This document shows positions 24,530 to 38,322 of a stretch of 64,000 nucleotides of DNA, piece after piece. Under the pieces are notes generated by a model. The model searched no databases, was not told where the DNA came from, and saw nothing but the letters and a program-made list of their open reading frames with translations. Made by a program: the position numbers and the translations under genes. The DNA is from Pseudactinotalea suaedae (GTDB lineage Bacteria > Actinomycetota > Actinomycetes > Actinomycetales > Beutenbergiaceae): positions 248,001 to 312,000 of the forward strand of contig NZ_WNXY01000001.1 in NCBI RefSeq assembly GCF_009733815.1. The letters are read 5' to 3'. Numbering within the stretch: the stretch's first letter is position 1; each line of letters starts with the position of its first letter.

Positions 24530-26248
24530 GTGGTCACCTCTTCTGAGCGGCGCCCCGGCCGCCACAGCCCCCGGCACATCTTCGTCACCGGCGGTGTGGC
24601 CTCGTCCCTGGGCAAAGGCCTGACGGCCTCGAGCCTCGGTCATCTGCTCCGCGCACGCGGGCTGCGGGTGACGATGCAGAAGCTCGACCCGTACCTCAAC
24701 GTGGATCCCGGGACGATGAACCCGTTCCAGCACGGCGAGGTCTTCGTCACCGAGGACGGCGCCGAGACCGACCTCGACATCGGTCACTACGAGCGGTTCC
24801 TCGACGTGAACCTCGACGCGGGCGCGAACGTGACGACCGGCGTCGTCTACTCGTCCGTGATCGCCAAGGAGCGGCGGGGGGAGTACCTCGGCGACACCGT
24901 CCAGGTCATCCCGCACATCACCGACGAGATCAAGGCGCGCATGCGCGCCCAGGCGACCCCCGCCGTCGGCAGGGCGCCGGACGTGATCATCACCGAGGTC
25001 GGCGGCACGGTCGGCGACATCGAGAGCCAGCCGTTCCTCGAGGCCGCCCGCCAGGTGCGCCAGGACGTCGGGCGCGACAACGTGTTCTTCGTCCACGTCT
25101 CGCTGGTGCCCTACCTCGGCCCGAGCGGTGAGCTCAAGACCAAGCCGACGCAGCACTCGGTCGCCGCGCTGCGCAGCATCGGCATCCAGCCCGACGCGAT
25201 CGTCTGCCGCGCCGACCGGGACATCCCCGAGTCGGTCAAGGCCAAGATCGCCGCCATGTGCGACGTCGACCGCGACGCGGTCATCACGTGCGTGGACGCA
25301 CCGAGCATCTACGACATCCCCAAGGTGCTGCACACCGAGGGCCTCGACGCCTACGTGATCCGCCGCCTCGACCTGCCGTTCCGCGACGTCGAGTGGGACA
25401 CCTGGCACACGCTGCTGGAGCGGGTGCATCACCCCGCCGACGAGGTCGAGATCGCCCTGGTCGGCAAGTACATCGACCTGCCGGACGCCTACCTCTCGGT
25501 CACCGAGGCGCTGCGCGCGGGCGGGTTCGCGACCAACACGCGCGTCAAGATCCGCTGGGTCCCCTCCGACGACTGCGACACCGAGCAGGGTGCCCGCAAG
25601 GCGCTGGCCGGAGTCGACGGCGTCCTGATCCCGGGTGGCTTCGGGGTGCGCGGCATCGAGGGCAAGCTGGGTGCGTTGCGCTGGGCCCGCGAGCAGCAGG
25701 TCCCCACGCTGGGCATCTGCCTGGGTCTGCAGTGCATGGTGATCGAGTTCGCGCGCAACGTGCTCGGGCTCACCAAGGCGTCCTCGACCGAGTTCGACCC
25801 GGAGACACCGGACCCGCTGGTGGCGACCATGGCCGAGCAGCTTGCGATCGTCGGCGGCGACGGCGACATGGGCGGCACGATGCGGCTCGGCCGTTACGAG
25901 GCCGTCCTGGAGCCCGGCTCGCTGGTCGCCGAGACCTACGGCGCCGAAAAGGTCAGCGAGCGCCACCGGCACCGCTACGAGGTCAACAACAGCTACCGCG
26001 ACGACCTCGAGGCCGCGGGCCTGAAGATCTCCGGCCGGTCGCCCGACTCCTCGCTGGTGGAGTTCGTCGAGCTCGATCGCGAGCAGCACCCGTACTACGT
26101 GTCCACGCAGGCGCACCCGGAGTTCAAGTCGCGCCCCACGCGTGCGCACCCGCTGTTCCGCGGGCTGGTGGGTGCCGCCCTCGACCGGCAGCGCGAGTCC
26201 CGCCTGCTCGAGGTGCCGCCGCCCGCGCACGAGCGCACCGATGACTGA
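24530..26248 (+). CDS. pyrG: CTP synthase
   Basis: Converts UTP to CTP with glutamine. The 572-residue protein has an N-terminal amidoligase domain ([47 protein letters not shown]) and a C-terminal class I glutamine amidotransferase domain ([18 protein letters not shown] with the catalytic cysteine, and the HPE motif in AHPEFKSRP). It starts at GTG 24530, 8 bases after TAGTGT (24516-24521), suggesting its own leaderless promoter inside the end of the previous gene. It also overlaps the NUDIX gene downstream. Confidence 0.97.
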   Translation: MVTSSERRPGRHSPRHIFVTGGVASSLGKGLTASSLGHLLRARGLRVTMQKLDPYLNVDPGTMNPFQHGEVFVTEDGAETDLDIGHYERFLDVNLDAGANVTTGVVYSSVIAKERRGEYLGDTVQVIPHITDEIKARMRAQATPAVGRAPDVIITEVGGTVGDIESQPFLEAARQVRQDVGRDNVFFVHVSLVPYLGPSGELKTKPTQHSVAALRSIGIQPDAIVCRADRDIPESVKAKIAAMCDVDRDAVITCVDAPSIYDIPKVLHTEGLDAYVIRRLDLPFRDVEWDTWHTLLERVHHPADEVEIALVGKYIDLPDAYLSVTEALRAGGFATNTRVKIRWVPSDDCDTEQGARKALAGVDGVLIPGGFGVRGIEGKLGALRWAREQQVPTLGICLGLQCMVIEFARNVLGLTKASSTEFDPETPDPLVATMAEQLAIVGGDGDMGGTMRLGRYEAVLEPGSLVAETYGAEKVSERHRHRYEVNNSYRDDLEAAGLKISGRSPDSSLVEFVELDREQHPYYVSTQAHPEFKSRPTRAHPLFRGLVGAALDRQRESRLLEVPPPAHERTDD

Positions 26249-26858
26249 GTCGCCGCGCGACGAGGCGGCGGCGCTGCCGATCACGGCGTCCGACGTGCTG
26301 CACGCCGGCAGGGTGTTCGACCTCGTGACCGAGGACGTCGACCTGGGCGGGGGTGGCACGGTCACGCGCGAGTTCGTGCGGCACCCGGGCGCGGTCGCGA
26401 TCGTCGCGCTCGACGACCACGAGCGGGTGCTCTTGATCCGGCAGTACCGACACCCGGTGCGCTCCTACCTGTGGGAGGTCCCGGCGGGGCTGCTGGACGT
26501 GCCGGGGGAGCCGCTGGTCGGCGCCGCCCGGCGCGAGCTGGCCGAGGAGGCCGACCTCACCGCCGGCTCCTGGCACACCCTGGCCGACTACTACACCAGC
26601 CCCGGAGGGTCCGACGAGAGGCTACGGGTGTTCCTGGCGCGCGACCTCGACGAGGTGCCGGCGGACTCGCGGTTCGAGCGCGCCGAGGAAGAGCTCGACA
26701 TGCCGAGCACCTGGGTGCCGCTCGCCGAGGCCGTCGCCCTGGTCCAGTCGGGCGCGCTGCACAACCCGAGCGCCGTCGTCGGGATCCTGGCGGCCTCCGC
26801 CGCTCAGGCCGGCGGCTGGGCGGGGCTGCGCCCCGCCGACGCGCCCTGGGCGCCCTGA
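26241..26858 (+). CDS. NUDIX hydrolase, ADP-ribose pyrophosphatase-like
   Basis: A 205-residue protein. The NUDIX box is [19 protein letters not shown] followed by AEEADL, with one extra residue between the first glycine and the first glutamate compared with the textbook Gx5E, a form I know from actinobacterial ADP-ribose hydrolases. [17 protein letters not shown] upstream and [10 protein letters not shown] downstream are typical of this subfamily. The start ATG 26241 overlaps the pyrG stop. Its last 55 bases overlap the end of ctaA on the other strand. Confidence 0.88.
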   Translation: MTESPRDEAAALPITASDVLHAGRVFDLVTEDVDLGGGGTVTREFVRHPGAVAIVALDDHERVLLIRQYRHPVRSYLWEVPAGLLDVPGEPLVGAARRELAEEADLTAGSWHTLADYYTSPGGSDERLRVFLARDLDEVPADSRFERAEEELDMPSTWVPLAEAVALVQSGALHNPSAVVGILAASAAQAGGWAGLRPADAPWAP

Positions 26859-27823
26859 CCGACCGGAGCAGCCTCGACCTGGTGCTCGCGCAGCGTCAGC
26901 ATCGTGCGTGTGGTCGCGACGATGAGGAGCGCGGCACCCAGCATGTGGGCGCCGACGAGGATCTCGGGCAGCCCGGTGAAGAACTGCACGTAGCCGATGA
27001 CGCCCTGCAGCAGCGTGACGAGGAGCAGGACCAGGGTCCAGCGGCGCACGTCCGGCAGGGCCGGCCGCGCCCGCACCGCCGCGACGATGGTGGCGGCGAG
27101 CGCGGCGAGGAACACCCAGACGGCGACCGCGTGCGCGCGAGCGACCAGATAGGGGTCGACGGCGAACCGGTAGCCGATCTCGTCGTCGCCCGAGTGCGGG
27201 CCTGCCCCGGTGACCACCACCCCGAGGACCACGACGACGCCGGCGAGCACCGCCGTCGTCCACGCCAGCCGACGCAACCAGGGTGAGCCGACCGGCTGGG
27301 TGGGGGAGTCGGGCTCGAACCAGGTGACGGCGAGCACGGTGGACAGCACCAGCAGCGCGGCCGAGATCAGGAAGTGCGAGCCGACGACCGCCGGGTGCAG
27401 ATCCATCCACACCGAGACGCCGCCGATCAGCCCCTGCAGCACCACGACGGCGATGACCGCGTAGGACATCGTGCGCAGGCGCCGGGAGCGGCCCAGCCGG
27501 CGCACCGCGAGCGTCATCAGCACGGCGAGCGAGATGCCCACCAGACCCAGCAGCACCCCGACCAACCGGTTGCCGTACTCGACGAAGACGTGGAACTCCA
27601 GCTCCTCGTGGAAGACCGGCGTGAAGCTGCCGGGCTCGCACTGCGGCCACGTGGAGCAACCGAGGCCCGATCCGGTCAGCCGGACGGCGCCGCCGGTGAC
27701 GATGATCAGCACCTGTCCGATGAGGTTCGCCAGCACCGCGACGCCGGTCCAGCGGTGCAGCGGGGTGCTCGACGGGCGGCGCAGATCGCCGGCGGAGGTG
27801 CGGTGGTCGACGGCTGCGGGCAC
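26804..27823 (-). CDS. ctaA: Heme A synthase (COX15/CtaA family)
   Basis: A 339-residue membrane protein with about eight helices that oxidises heme O to heme A for cytochrome aa3 oxidase. Family features: GGAVRLTGSGLGCSTWPQCEPG near residue 44, EYGNRLVG, HPAVVGSHFLISAALL and HAVAVWVFLAALAA with conserved heme-binding histidines. The GTG start is 6 bases after TACCGT (27830-27835), a leaderless arrangement. It overlaps the NUDIX gene tail-to-tail. Confidence 0.92.
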   Translation of the reverse strand: MPAAVDHRTSAGDLRRPSSTPLHRWTGVAVLANLIGQVLIIVTGGAVRLTGSGLGCSTWPQCEPGSFTPVFHEELEFHVFVEYGNRLVGVLLGLVGISLAVLMTLAVRRLGRSRRLRTMSYAVIAVVVLQGLIGGVSVWMDLHPAVVGSHFLISAALLVLSTVLAVTWFEPDSPTQPVGSPWLRRLAWTTAVLAGVVVVLGVVVTGAGPHSGDDEIGYRFAVDPYLVARAHAVAVWVFLAALAATIVAAVRARPALPDVRRWTLVLLLVTLLQGVIGYVQFFTGLPEILVGAHMLGAALLIVATTRTMLTLREHQVEAAPVGQGAQGASAGRSPAQPPA

Positions 27824-27916
27824 GGCTCTACGGTAGCCCGCGGACGCGCCCGGACCGGTCAGGGAACGGCACGCGTGACGTAGCCCACTTAGGCCCGCCT
27901 TGCTTGCGAGAACTAA

Positions 27917-27944
27917 TTAGGCAACGGACAATGTTGTGTAAATA
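27917..27944 (+). promoter_or_regulatory. Candidate suf promoter with SufR-like operator
   Basis: TTAGGC (27917-27922) and TAAATA (27939-27944) form a weak promoter. Between them, CAAC at 27922-27925 and GTTG at 27933-27936 form an inverted repeat spaced by 7 bases, close to the CAAC-N6-GTTG site described for cyanobacterial SufR. Its place inside the promoter, upstream of sufR, fits autorepression. Confidence 0.4.
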
Positions 27945-27997
27945 CCAGGGCATGCGTGAACCGCGCTGCCCGGTGACCTGAGGCGAGAGGAGGAGCG

Positions 27998-28699
27998 ATG
28001 ACGACGCCCGTGCCCCACGCCGAGATCGACGAGATCACCGACGACGCCACCACGCGCGACCGTGTGCTGCGCCTGATCGTCGAGCTCGGCCCGATCAGCG
28101 CCGCCGAGCTGGCCCGCCGGCTCAACCTGACATCCGCCGCCGTGCGGCGCCACCTGACCACGCTCCAGGGCGAGGGCCAGGTCGAGGCGCGTGACGACGT
28201 CCCGCTCGCCAAGCGTGGCCGTGGCCGCCCGGCCCGCAAGTACGTCGGCGCCGCGTCGGCGCACGCGCAGCTCGGCACCGCGTACGCGCAGGCGGCGCTC
28301 GCCGCGTTGGCGCAGATCAAGAACCAGCTCGGCGAGGACGGCATCGAAGCCTTCGCCGAGGCGCGCTCGGACGAGATGATCGCCCGGTACGCCCCGGCGA
28401 TGTCCGAGGCCGGCGACGACCTCAGCGCTCGAGCCGAGACGCTCGCTCACCTGCTCGCTGCGGATGGCTACGCTGCGACAGCCCGACCGGTACCTGGCGG
28501 CATCGCCGTCCAGGTCTGTCAGGGCCACTGCCCCGTGCTGCACGTCGCGGAGGCTCACCACCAGCTGTGCGAGGCGGAGACCCGTGCGTTCTCCGAGCTC
28601 CTCGGTGTGCACGTGCAGCGGTTGGCCACCCTGGCCAGCGGCAAGCACGTCTGCACCACGCACATTCCCGTGAAGATCCCGATTCGGAAGGATGCCTGA
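27998..28699 (+). CDS. sufR: SufR iron-sulfur-sensing repressor of the suf operon
   Basis: A 233-residue DeoR/ArsR-like regulator. The N-terminal winged helix (about residues 15-75, [20 protein letters not shown]) binds DNA; the C-terminal part holds four clustered cysteines (CQGHC, QLC, HVC), the expected ligands of a 4Fe-4S cluster. In relatives the cluster-loaded form represses suf. A strong GAGAGGAGGAG precedes the ATG. Its stop overlaps the sufB start (TGATG), so it is first gene of the operon. Confidence 0.92.
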   Translation: MTTPVPHAEIDEITDDATTRDRVLRLIVELGPISAAELARRLNLTSAAVRRHLTTLQGEGQVEARDDVPLAKRGRGRPARKYVGAASAHAQLGTAYAQAALAALAQIKNQLGEDGIEAFAEARSDEMIARYAPAMSEAGDDLSARAETLAHLLAADGYAATARPVPGGIAVQVCQGHCPVLHVAEAHHQLCEAETRAFSELLGVHVQRLATLASGKHVCTTHIPVKIPIRKDA

Positions 28700-30174
28700 T
28701 GGCTATCGAGCCCCAGACGATTCCAGATGTCAGGCCAGGCACAACGGCTGACGAGCTGCCGACGCAGATGTCTCAGGAGGAGACGATCGCGTCGATCGGC
28801 AACTACAACTTCGGTTGGCACGACACCGACACCTTCGGTGCCACCGCTCAGCGCGGCCTGTCCGAGGAGGTGGTGCGCAACATCTCCACGCTCAAGAACG
28901 AGTCGGAGTGGATGCTGAACCTGCGCCTCAAGGCGCTGAAGATGTTCGAGCGCAAGCCGATGCCGAGCTGGGGCGCCGACCTCAGCGGTATCGACTTCGA
29001 CAACATCAAGTACTTCGTGCGCACCACGGAGAAGCAGGCCGCCAGCTGGGAGGACCTGCCCGAGGACATCAAGAACACCTACGACCGGCTCGGTATCCCG
29101 GAGGCGGAGAAGCAGCGTCTCGTGGCGGGCGTCGCCGCCCAGTACGAGTCCGAGGTGGTCTACCACCAGATCAACGAGGAGCTCGAGAAGCAGGGTGTCA
29201 TCTTCATGGACACCGACACCGGTCTGCGTGAGCACCCGGAGCTGTTCGAGGAGTACTTCGGCACCGTGATCCCCGGCGGCGACAACAAGTTCGCCGCGCT
29301 CAACTCCGCGGTGTGGTCGGGTGGCTCGTTCGTCTACGTGCCCCCGGGCGTCCACGTCGAGATCCCGCTGCAGGCCTACTTCCGGATCAACACCGAGAAC
29401 ATGGGCCAGTTCGAGCGCACGCTGATCATCGCCGACGAGGGCTCCTACGTGCACTACGTCGAGGGCTGCACCGCCCCGATCTACTCCAGCGACTCGCTGC
29501 ACTCGGCGGTCGTGGAGATCGTCGTCAAGAAGAACGCCCGCGTGCGGTACACGACCATCCAGAACTGGTCGAACAACGTCTACAACCTCGTGACCAAGCG
29601 CTCCACCGTCGCCGAGGGCGGCACCATGGAGTGGATCGACGGCAACATCGGTTCCAAGGTGACGATGAAGTACCCGGCGGTCTACCTCATGGGTGAGCAC
29701 GCACGCGGCGAGACGCTCTCGATCGCGTTCGCCGGCGAGGGCCAGCACCAGGACACCGGCTCGAAGATGGTGCACATGGCGCCGAAGACGTCGAGCTCGA
29801 TCGTGTCCAAGTCGGTCGCCCGCGGCGGTGGCCGTGCGTCCTACCGCGGCCTGGTCCAGGTGCTCGAGGGTGCCGAGGGCAGCAAGTCGAACGTGCTCTG
29901 CGACGCCCTGCTCGTCGACACGATCTCCCGGTCCGACACCTACCCCTACGTCGACGTCCGCGAGGACGACGTCGAGATGGGCCACGAGGCCACGGTCTCG
30001 AAGGTGAGTGCCGACCAGCTGTTCTACCTCATGTCCCGAGGCATGACCGAGACCGAGGCGATGGCCATGATCGTGCGCGGGTTCGTCGAGCCCATCGCGC
30101 GCGAGCTGCCCATGGAGTACGCCCTCGAGCTCAACCGCCTCATCGAGCTCCAGATGGAAGGTGCCGTCGGCTGA
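28699..30174 (+). CDS. sufB: Fe-S cluster scaffold protein SufB
   Basis: A 491-residue component of the SufBCD scaffold that assembles Fe-S clusters. The sequence is strongly conserved throughout ([61 protein letters not shown]). The ATG at 28699 shares bases with the sufR stop and has GGAAGGA upstream. Many mycobacterial SufB genes contain an intein; this one is uninterrupted. Confidence 0.97.
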   Translation: MAIEPQTIPDVRPGTTADELPTQMSQEETIASIGNYNFGWHDTDTFGATAQRGLSEEVVRNISTLKNESEWMLNLRLKALKMFERKPMPSWGADLSGIDFDNIKYFVRTTEKQAASWEDLPEDIKNTYDRLGIPEAEKQRLVAGVAAQYESEVVYHQINEELEKQGVIFMDTDTGLREHPELFEEYFGTVIPGGDNKFAALNSAVWSGGSFVYVPPGVHVEIPLQAYFRINTENMGQFERTLIIADEGSYVHYVEGCTAPIYSSDSLHSAVVEIVVKKNARVRYTTIQNWSNNVYNLVTKRSTVAEGGTMEWIDGNIGSKVTMKYPAVYLMGEHARGETLSIAFAGEGQHQDTGSKMVHMAPKTSSSIVSKSVARGGGRASYRGLVQVLEGAEGSKSNVLCDALLVDTISRSDTYPYVDVREDDVEMGHEATVSKVSADQLFYLMSRGMTETEAMAMIVRGFVEPIARELPMEYALELNRLIELQMEGAVG

Positions 30175-31415
30175 TGACCGCCGAAGCAACGCAACCCACG
30201 ACCACCTCGACCGACCACTCGAGGGCCACAGCCGACGAGGCCCACAGCCACGGCCCCCAGCCTGCGGCCCCCGGCGCCAGCTACGCCGACCGGTTCGCCT
30301 CGGCCGACCCCGCGGCGTTCGAGGTCCCCACCGGCCGCGAGGAGGAGTGGCGGTTCACGCCGCTGCGCCGCCTGCGCGGCCTGCTCGAGGACGCGCCGCT
30401 GGGTGCCGGCGGCATCCGCGTGGACATCCAGGCAACCGAGGGCTTCACGGCCGAGCAGCGGCCCGTGGAGGCCAGCGACCGCGGCGCCTCGGGCTACGTG
30501 CCGATCGACCGCGTCAGCGCCCGCGTCTGGGCGGCGACGGCGGTGGCCACGGTGATCGACGTGCCCGCCGAGGCGGAGATCGCCGAGCCGATCGTCATCA
30601 CCGTCACCGGTGAGGGCGGGCAGACCGCGACCGCGGGGCACACCCTGATCCGGGTCGGTCCGCACGCTCGTGCGACGGTCGTGACGTTCTTCGAGGGCAG
30701 CGCGACGCTGGCCGAGAACGTCGAGATCGTCGTCGGCGACGGCGCCTCCCTGACCGTGGTGACCTACCAGGACTGGGCGCGCGACGCCGTCCACCACAGC
30801 AACGCCCACGCGGTGATCGGGCGTGACGCCGAGCTCAAGCACGTCTCGGTCTCGTTCGGCGGCGACCTCGTGCGTCACGACACCACGGCGGTCTACGACG
30901 GCCCCGGCGGCTCGGTCGAGCTGCTCGGTCTGTACTTCGCCGACGCCGGCCAGCACATCGAGCACCGGCTCTTCGTCGACCACAACGAGCCCCAGACCCG
31001 CAGCAACGTGCTCTACAAGGGCGCGCTGCAGGGCCAGGACGCGCACTCGGTCTGGATCGGCAACGTGCTGATCCGCCAGGAGGCCGAGGGCATCGACACC
31101 TACGAGCTCAACCGCAACCTGCTGCTCACCGACGGTGCGCGCGCCGACTCGGTGCCGAACCTGGAGATCGAGACCGGTGAGATCGAGGGTGCCGGTCACG
31201 CCTCGGCGACCGGTCGCTTCGACGACGAGCAGCTCTTCTACCTGCGCTCGCGCGGCATCCCGGAGGCAGCGGCACGTCGCCTCGTGCTGCGCGGCTTCTT
31301 CGCCGACATGATCAACAAGATCGGCGTCCCCGTGGTGGCGGAGCGGATGCTCGCTGCCATCGAGGTCGAGCTCGAGGTCGCGATGGCGGGCGAGCTCGAG
31401 TCGGAGTCCGCATGA
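30174..31415 (+). CDS. sufD: Fe-S cluster assembly protein SufD
   Basis: A 413-residue paralogue of SufB and partner in the SufBC2D complex. The N-terminal EEEWRFTPLRRL and the C-terminal core (RNLLLTDGARADSVPNLEIE, HASATGRFDDEQLFYLRSRG, ARRLVLRGFFADMI) match the family, including the conserved histidine near the C terminus. It overlaps sufB (TGATG) and the ferredoxin gene (ATGA). Confidence 0.95.
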   Translation: MTAEATQPTTTSTDHSRATADEAHSHGPQPAAPGASYADRFASADPAAFEVPTGREEEWRFTPLRRLRGLLEDAPLGAGGIRVDIQATEGFTAEQRPVEASDRGASGYVPIDRVSARVWAATAVATVIDVPAEAEIAEPIVITVTGEGGQTATAGHTLIRVGPHARATVVTFFEGSATLAENVEIVVGDGASLTVVTYQDWARDAVHHSNAHAVIGRDAELKHVSVSFGGDLVRHDTTAVYDGPGGSVELLGLYFADAGQHIEHRLFVDHNEPQTRSNVLYKGALQGQDAHSVWIGNVLIRQEAEGIDTYELNRNLLLTDGARADSVPNLEIETGEIEGAGHASATGRFDDEQLFYLRSRGIPEAAARRLVLRGFFADMINKIGVPVVAERMLAAIEVELEVAMAGELESESA

Positions 31416-31750
31416 CCGCGCAGGTCGTCGCCGAGCGCGACGATCTCGAGCCTGGCGAGACCTTGAGACTCGAGCTCGACGCCGCCGACGGCTCGCTGGT
31501 CGAGGTCGCGCTCGTGCGCGCCGAGGACGGCGAGTACTACGCGATCGGCGACGTGTGCACGCACGGCCAGGTCTCCCTCTCCGAGGGGGAGGTCGACGGC
31601 ACCTCGATCGAGTGCTGGCTGCACGGCTCCACCTTCGATTTGAAGACCGGGCAGCCGGAGAGCCTGCCCGCGATCCGGCCGGTCCCCACCTACCCCGTCT
31701 CCTACGACGGCGACCAGGTGCTCATTGACATTGATCGCATCGTTCCGTGA
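31412..31750 (+). CDS. Rieske-type 2Fe-2S ferredoxin in the suf operon
   Basis: A 112-residue soluble protein with both Rieske halves: CTH (IGDVCTHGQVSL) and CWLHG (IECWLHGSTFDL), which ligate a 2Fe-2S cluster by two Cys and two His. Such a gene lies between sufD and sufC in most actinobacteria and probably carries electrons for cluster assembly, although its exact role is unsettled. It overlaps sufD (ATGA) and precedes sufC. Confidence 0.9.
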   Translation: MTAQVVAERDDLEPGETLRLELDAADGSLVEVALVRAEDGEYYAIGDVCTHGQVSLSEGEVDGTSIECWLHGSTFDLKTGQPESLPAIRPVPTYPVSYDGDQVLIDIDRIVP

Positions 31751-31764
31751 AAGAAGACCTCCCT

Positions 31765-34329
<2,565 letters not shown>

Positions 34330-34333
34330 GGAC

Positions 34334-34705
34334 ATGAGCGAGAACACCGAGGCCCCCGTGGTCGGGGCCGCCCCGTCCGAGCCCGCCACCACGGCGGTGG
34401 CGGACGTCTCCGACGTCGAGGAGGCGCTGCGCGACGTCATCGACCCCGAGCTCGGCATCAACGTCGTGGACCTCGGGCTCGTGTACGGCGTCCACATGGA
34501 GCCCGACGGCGAGGCGGTCATCGACATGACGCTCACCTCGGCCGCGTGCCCGCTGACCGACGTCATCGAGGACCAGGCGGCCAGCGCCCTCGAGGGGCTG
34601 ACGAACGGTCAGCGCATCAACTGGGTCTGGATGCCGCCGTGGGGCCCGGATAAGATCACCGAGGACGGCCGCCAGCAGCTCCGCGCGCTCGGCTTCAACG
34701 TCTGA
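34334..34705 (+). CDS. sufT: SufT/DUF59 (MIP18-like) Fe-S assembly protein
   Basis: A 123-residue protein with a short variable N terminus and a DUF59 domain: EALRDVIDPELGINVVDLGL, then MTLTSAACPLTDVIEDQ with the conserved cysteine, and WVWMPPWGPDKIT. It acts in Fe-S maturation in other bacteria. It follows sufU by 4 bases and is the last gene of the operon, followed by a large inverted repeat. Confidence 0.93.
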   Translation: MSENTEAPVVGAAPSEPATTAVADVSDVEEALRDVIDPELGINVVDLGLVYGVHMEPDGEAVIDMTLTSAACPLTDVIEDQAASALEGLTNGQRINWVWMPPWGPDKITEDGRQQLRALGFNV

Positions 34706-34786
34706 GGCACGGCCGGGCCGACGTTCGCCGGACCGGCGGGAAGAACTCGTCGCCGGTCAGGGCGGCAACCGGTTGCCCGGGCCGTG
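34704..34786. terminator. Large inverted repeat between convergent sufT and the DUF4282 gene
   Basis: GGCACGGCC at 34704-34712 pairs with GGCCGTGCC at 34778-34786, enclosing smaller GC hairpins. There is no T-run, so it could be a factor-assisted terminator working for both strands. The remaining bases to 34937 carry only loose GACCGAC-like direct repeats. Confidence 0.4.
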
Positions 34787-34937
34787 CCGTCGCGATGGGC
34801 GACGACTTCTGCCCGCGCGGTCGGCGCGGCGGACCGACCGGGCGCGGCGTCAAACCGACCAGGCGCGCCGCACCGACCCACAGACCGACGCCCCGACCGT
34901 CAGACCGAGGCACCGACCGCCCTGGGACCGAGCCGTG

Positions 34938-35717
34938 CTACCCGTTCGTGTCGGCGTCGCTGCGCTCACGCAGCACGCGCACGTCGGTCGCGGTCCGGAC
35001 GCTGGCGAGAGCCTGCTCCAGGCCGACCCGCAGCAGCAGGATGAAGAGCAGGCCGGGGATCCAGCCGAGGATCAGCGCGAGGATCCCGAGGATCGGTCCC
35101 GGTCCGTCGCTGCCGAAGCTGCTCGTGGCCGCTCCTGCCGCGAACCCGGCGATGACGTAGAGCAGCCACACCAGCACCGTCAGCACCACGCCGATGATGT
35201 AGACGACCTTGACGATGCCGGGCGTCGCGTAGGAGCCGAACGAGAAGTCGAACGCCGCCTTCAGCGGGTTCGCATCCCGCGGTGACTGCTGGCCGCCGCC
35301 CCAGGGAGCTGCGGGCGGCTGCTGGCTGAAGCCGCCGCCCTGCGGGTACCCCTGCTGCTGCTGGCCGTAGCCACCGGGGCTCTGCTGGCTCTGCTGTCCC
35401 CACGGTTGCTGCTGGGCCGGCGGATTCTGCTGGCCGAAGCTCTGCGTGGGCTGACCGAAGGGCTGGGTCTGCGGGGACTGCTGCGGCGCGCCGTAACCGG
35501 CGGGCGGCTGCTGCGGCGCGGACGCACCACCGAAGCCCGGCGGCGCGAACGGCGGCTGCCCGGGCTGCCCGGCCTGCTCCGAGGGCTGCTGTCCTTGCGG
35601 CGCAGCGGAAGCAGCACCACCGCCGGACCGGTTCGTGTCCTCGACGTCGCCCTCGTTGGCGGGCTGGCGCATGCGGGTCTGGAACTCGTCGGGCTCCGGC
35701 GGCACGTTGGTGGTCAT
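34938..35717 (-). CDS. DUF4282 membrane protein with Q/G/P-rich N terminus
   Basis: A 259-residue protein. The first 150 residues are a low-complexity, cytoplasm-style tail dominated by Gln, Gly and Pro (PFGQPTQSFGQQNPPAQQQP). Then comes the domain start KAAFDFSFGSYATPGIVKVVY, two membrane segments (VYIIGVVLTVLVWLLYVIAG and ILGILALILGWIPGLLFILL) and a basic end, the pattern of DUF4282. Function unknown. I start it at ATG 35717 rather than at a codon 26 residues earlier whose extension has no resemblance. CATGAT six bases before the ATG may be a weak -10. Confidence 0.72.
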   Translation of the reverse strand: MTTNVPPEPDEFQTRMRQPANEGDVEDTNRSGGGAASAAPQGQQPSEQAGQPGQPPFAPPGFGGASAPQQPPAGYGAPQQSPQTQPFGQPTQSFGQQNPPAQQQPWGQQSQQSPGGYGQQQQGYPQGGGFSQQPPAAPWGGGQQSPRDANPLKAAFDFSFGSYATPGIVKVVYIIGVVLTVLVWLLYVIAGFAAGAATSSFGSDGPGPILGILALILGWIPGLLFILLLRVGLEQALASVRTATDVRVLRERSDADTNG

Positions 35718-35761
35718 GGGTCGATCATGGCAAACAATCGCCGTGACCGATACGCAACGAG

Positions 35762-36640
35762 CTAGACGTCCGCTCCCGCGGCAAAGGTGTCGCACGCGTC
35801 AGGGCCGTTCTCGTACCCCTGCAGGAACCACTGCTGCCGCGACTCCGAGCTGCCGTGGGTCCACTGCTCGGGGTTGACGCTGCCGCCCTGCGAGGACTGG
35901 ATGTGGTCGTCGCCGACCGTGGCCGCGGCGTCCATCGCGCTCGCGAGCTGCTCCTGCGTGAACGGCTCCAGGAGCTGCACCCCCGACGCGTCCTCGGTGG
36001 ACTGCGCGTTCTGCGCCCAGGCACCCGCGAAGCAGTCCGCCTGGAGCTCCAGACGCACCCCGTCGGAGGTCGGCCCGGTGTCGGACCGGTCGATCCGGTC
36101 CATCGTGCCGGAGAGGTTCTGGATGTGGTGACCCCACTCGTGGGCGACGACGTACATCTCGGCGAGCGGGCCGCCGTCGGCTCCCAGCTCTCCGGTGAGC
36201 ACCTCGAAGAACGCGGTGTCCAGGTAGATGCTCTGGTCCGGCGGGCAGTAGAACGGGCCCATGGCGCTCGACGCCGCCCCGCACCCGGTCTGCCACCTCC
36301 CGCTCTGCAGGGACATCCCGGGCGAGGCGTACTGGCCACCGAGGCGGGGGAAGGCATCGACCCAGTAGTCGTCGAGCGAGGTGTAGGCACCGACCATGCG
36401 GCAGTCCACGTCGGCGTTGGCGTCGGCCCCGGTCTCGCAGCCCTCGATCGTGCTCTCCTCGCCGCCGGATCCGGCCGCGGGTTCGGTGGCCGGTGCGAGA
36501 CCGGTGAGGTCGACACCGAACAGCTGCGAGACCAGGAACAGGATCAGCAGCGTGCCGCCACCGACCGCGACGCCGGTGCCGCCGCGGCCGCCGCGCCTGA
36601 CCTTGCTGGAGTCCAGTCGCGCGCGGTCGTTGAAGGTCAT
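35762..36640 (-). CDS. Neutral zinc metallopeptidase, YpfJ family
   Basis: A 292-residue membrane-anchored protease-like protein: a short basic N terminus, one membrane helix (about residues 27-45), then an extracytoplasmic domain with HEWGHHIQNL as the zinc/catalytic motif and LELQADCFAGAWA providing a further ligand region, as in YpfJ proteins. Paired cysteines suggest disulfides outside the cell. ATG 36640 is 6 bases from TACCCT (36647-36652), a leaderless promoter divergent from the ABC-F gene. Substrate unknown. Confidence 0.88.
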   Translation of the reverse strand: MTFNDRARLDSSKVRRGGRGGTGVAVGGGTLLILFLVSQLFGVDLTGLAPATEPAAGSGGEESTIEGCETGADANADVDCRMVGAYTSLDDYWVDAFPRLGGQYASPGMSLQSGRWQTGCGAASSAMGPFYCPPDQSIYLDTAFFEVLTGELGADGGPLAEMYVVAHEWGHHIQNLSGTMDRIDRSDTGPTSDGVRLELQADCFAGAWAQNAQSTEDASGVQLLEPFTQEQLASAMDAAATVGDDHIQSSQGGSVNPEQWTHGSSESRQQWFLQGYENGPDACDTFAAGADV

Positions 36641-36646
36641 GGCGGC

Positions 36647-36715
36647 AGGGTAGACCGGGGACCGACCGGCGAGGCGGGAAATCGTGTCAGCCGCTCCGTC
36701 AGGGTCACCTAGACT
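36647..36715. promoter_or_regulatory. Divergent leaderless promoter pair (zinc peptidase / ABC-F)
   Basis: Minus-strand TACCCT (36647-36652) lies 6 bases before the peptidase ATG; plus-strand TAGACT (36710-36715) lies 8 bases before the ABC-F GTG at 36724. No clear -35 is seen for either. Confidence 0.45.
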
Positions 36716-36723
36716 TGTTCCAC

Positions 36724-38294
<1,571 letters not shown>

Positions 38295-38322
<28 letters not shown>

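Noticed and set aside
27889-27905. TTAGGCCCGCCTTGCTT as a DtxR/IdeR box upstream of suf
   Set aside because: Only about half of the consensus positions match, and the right half is poor.
28699-30174. Intein in sufB
   Set aside because: Looked for because mycobacterial sufB often has one; this gene is continuous and of normal length.
36715-36723. TTG 36715 as the ABC-F start
   Set aside because: It overlaps the -10 hexamer; GTG 36724 gives the typical N terminus.
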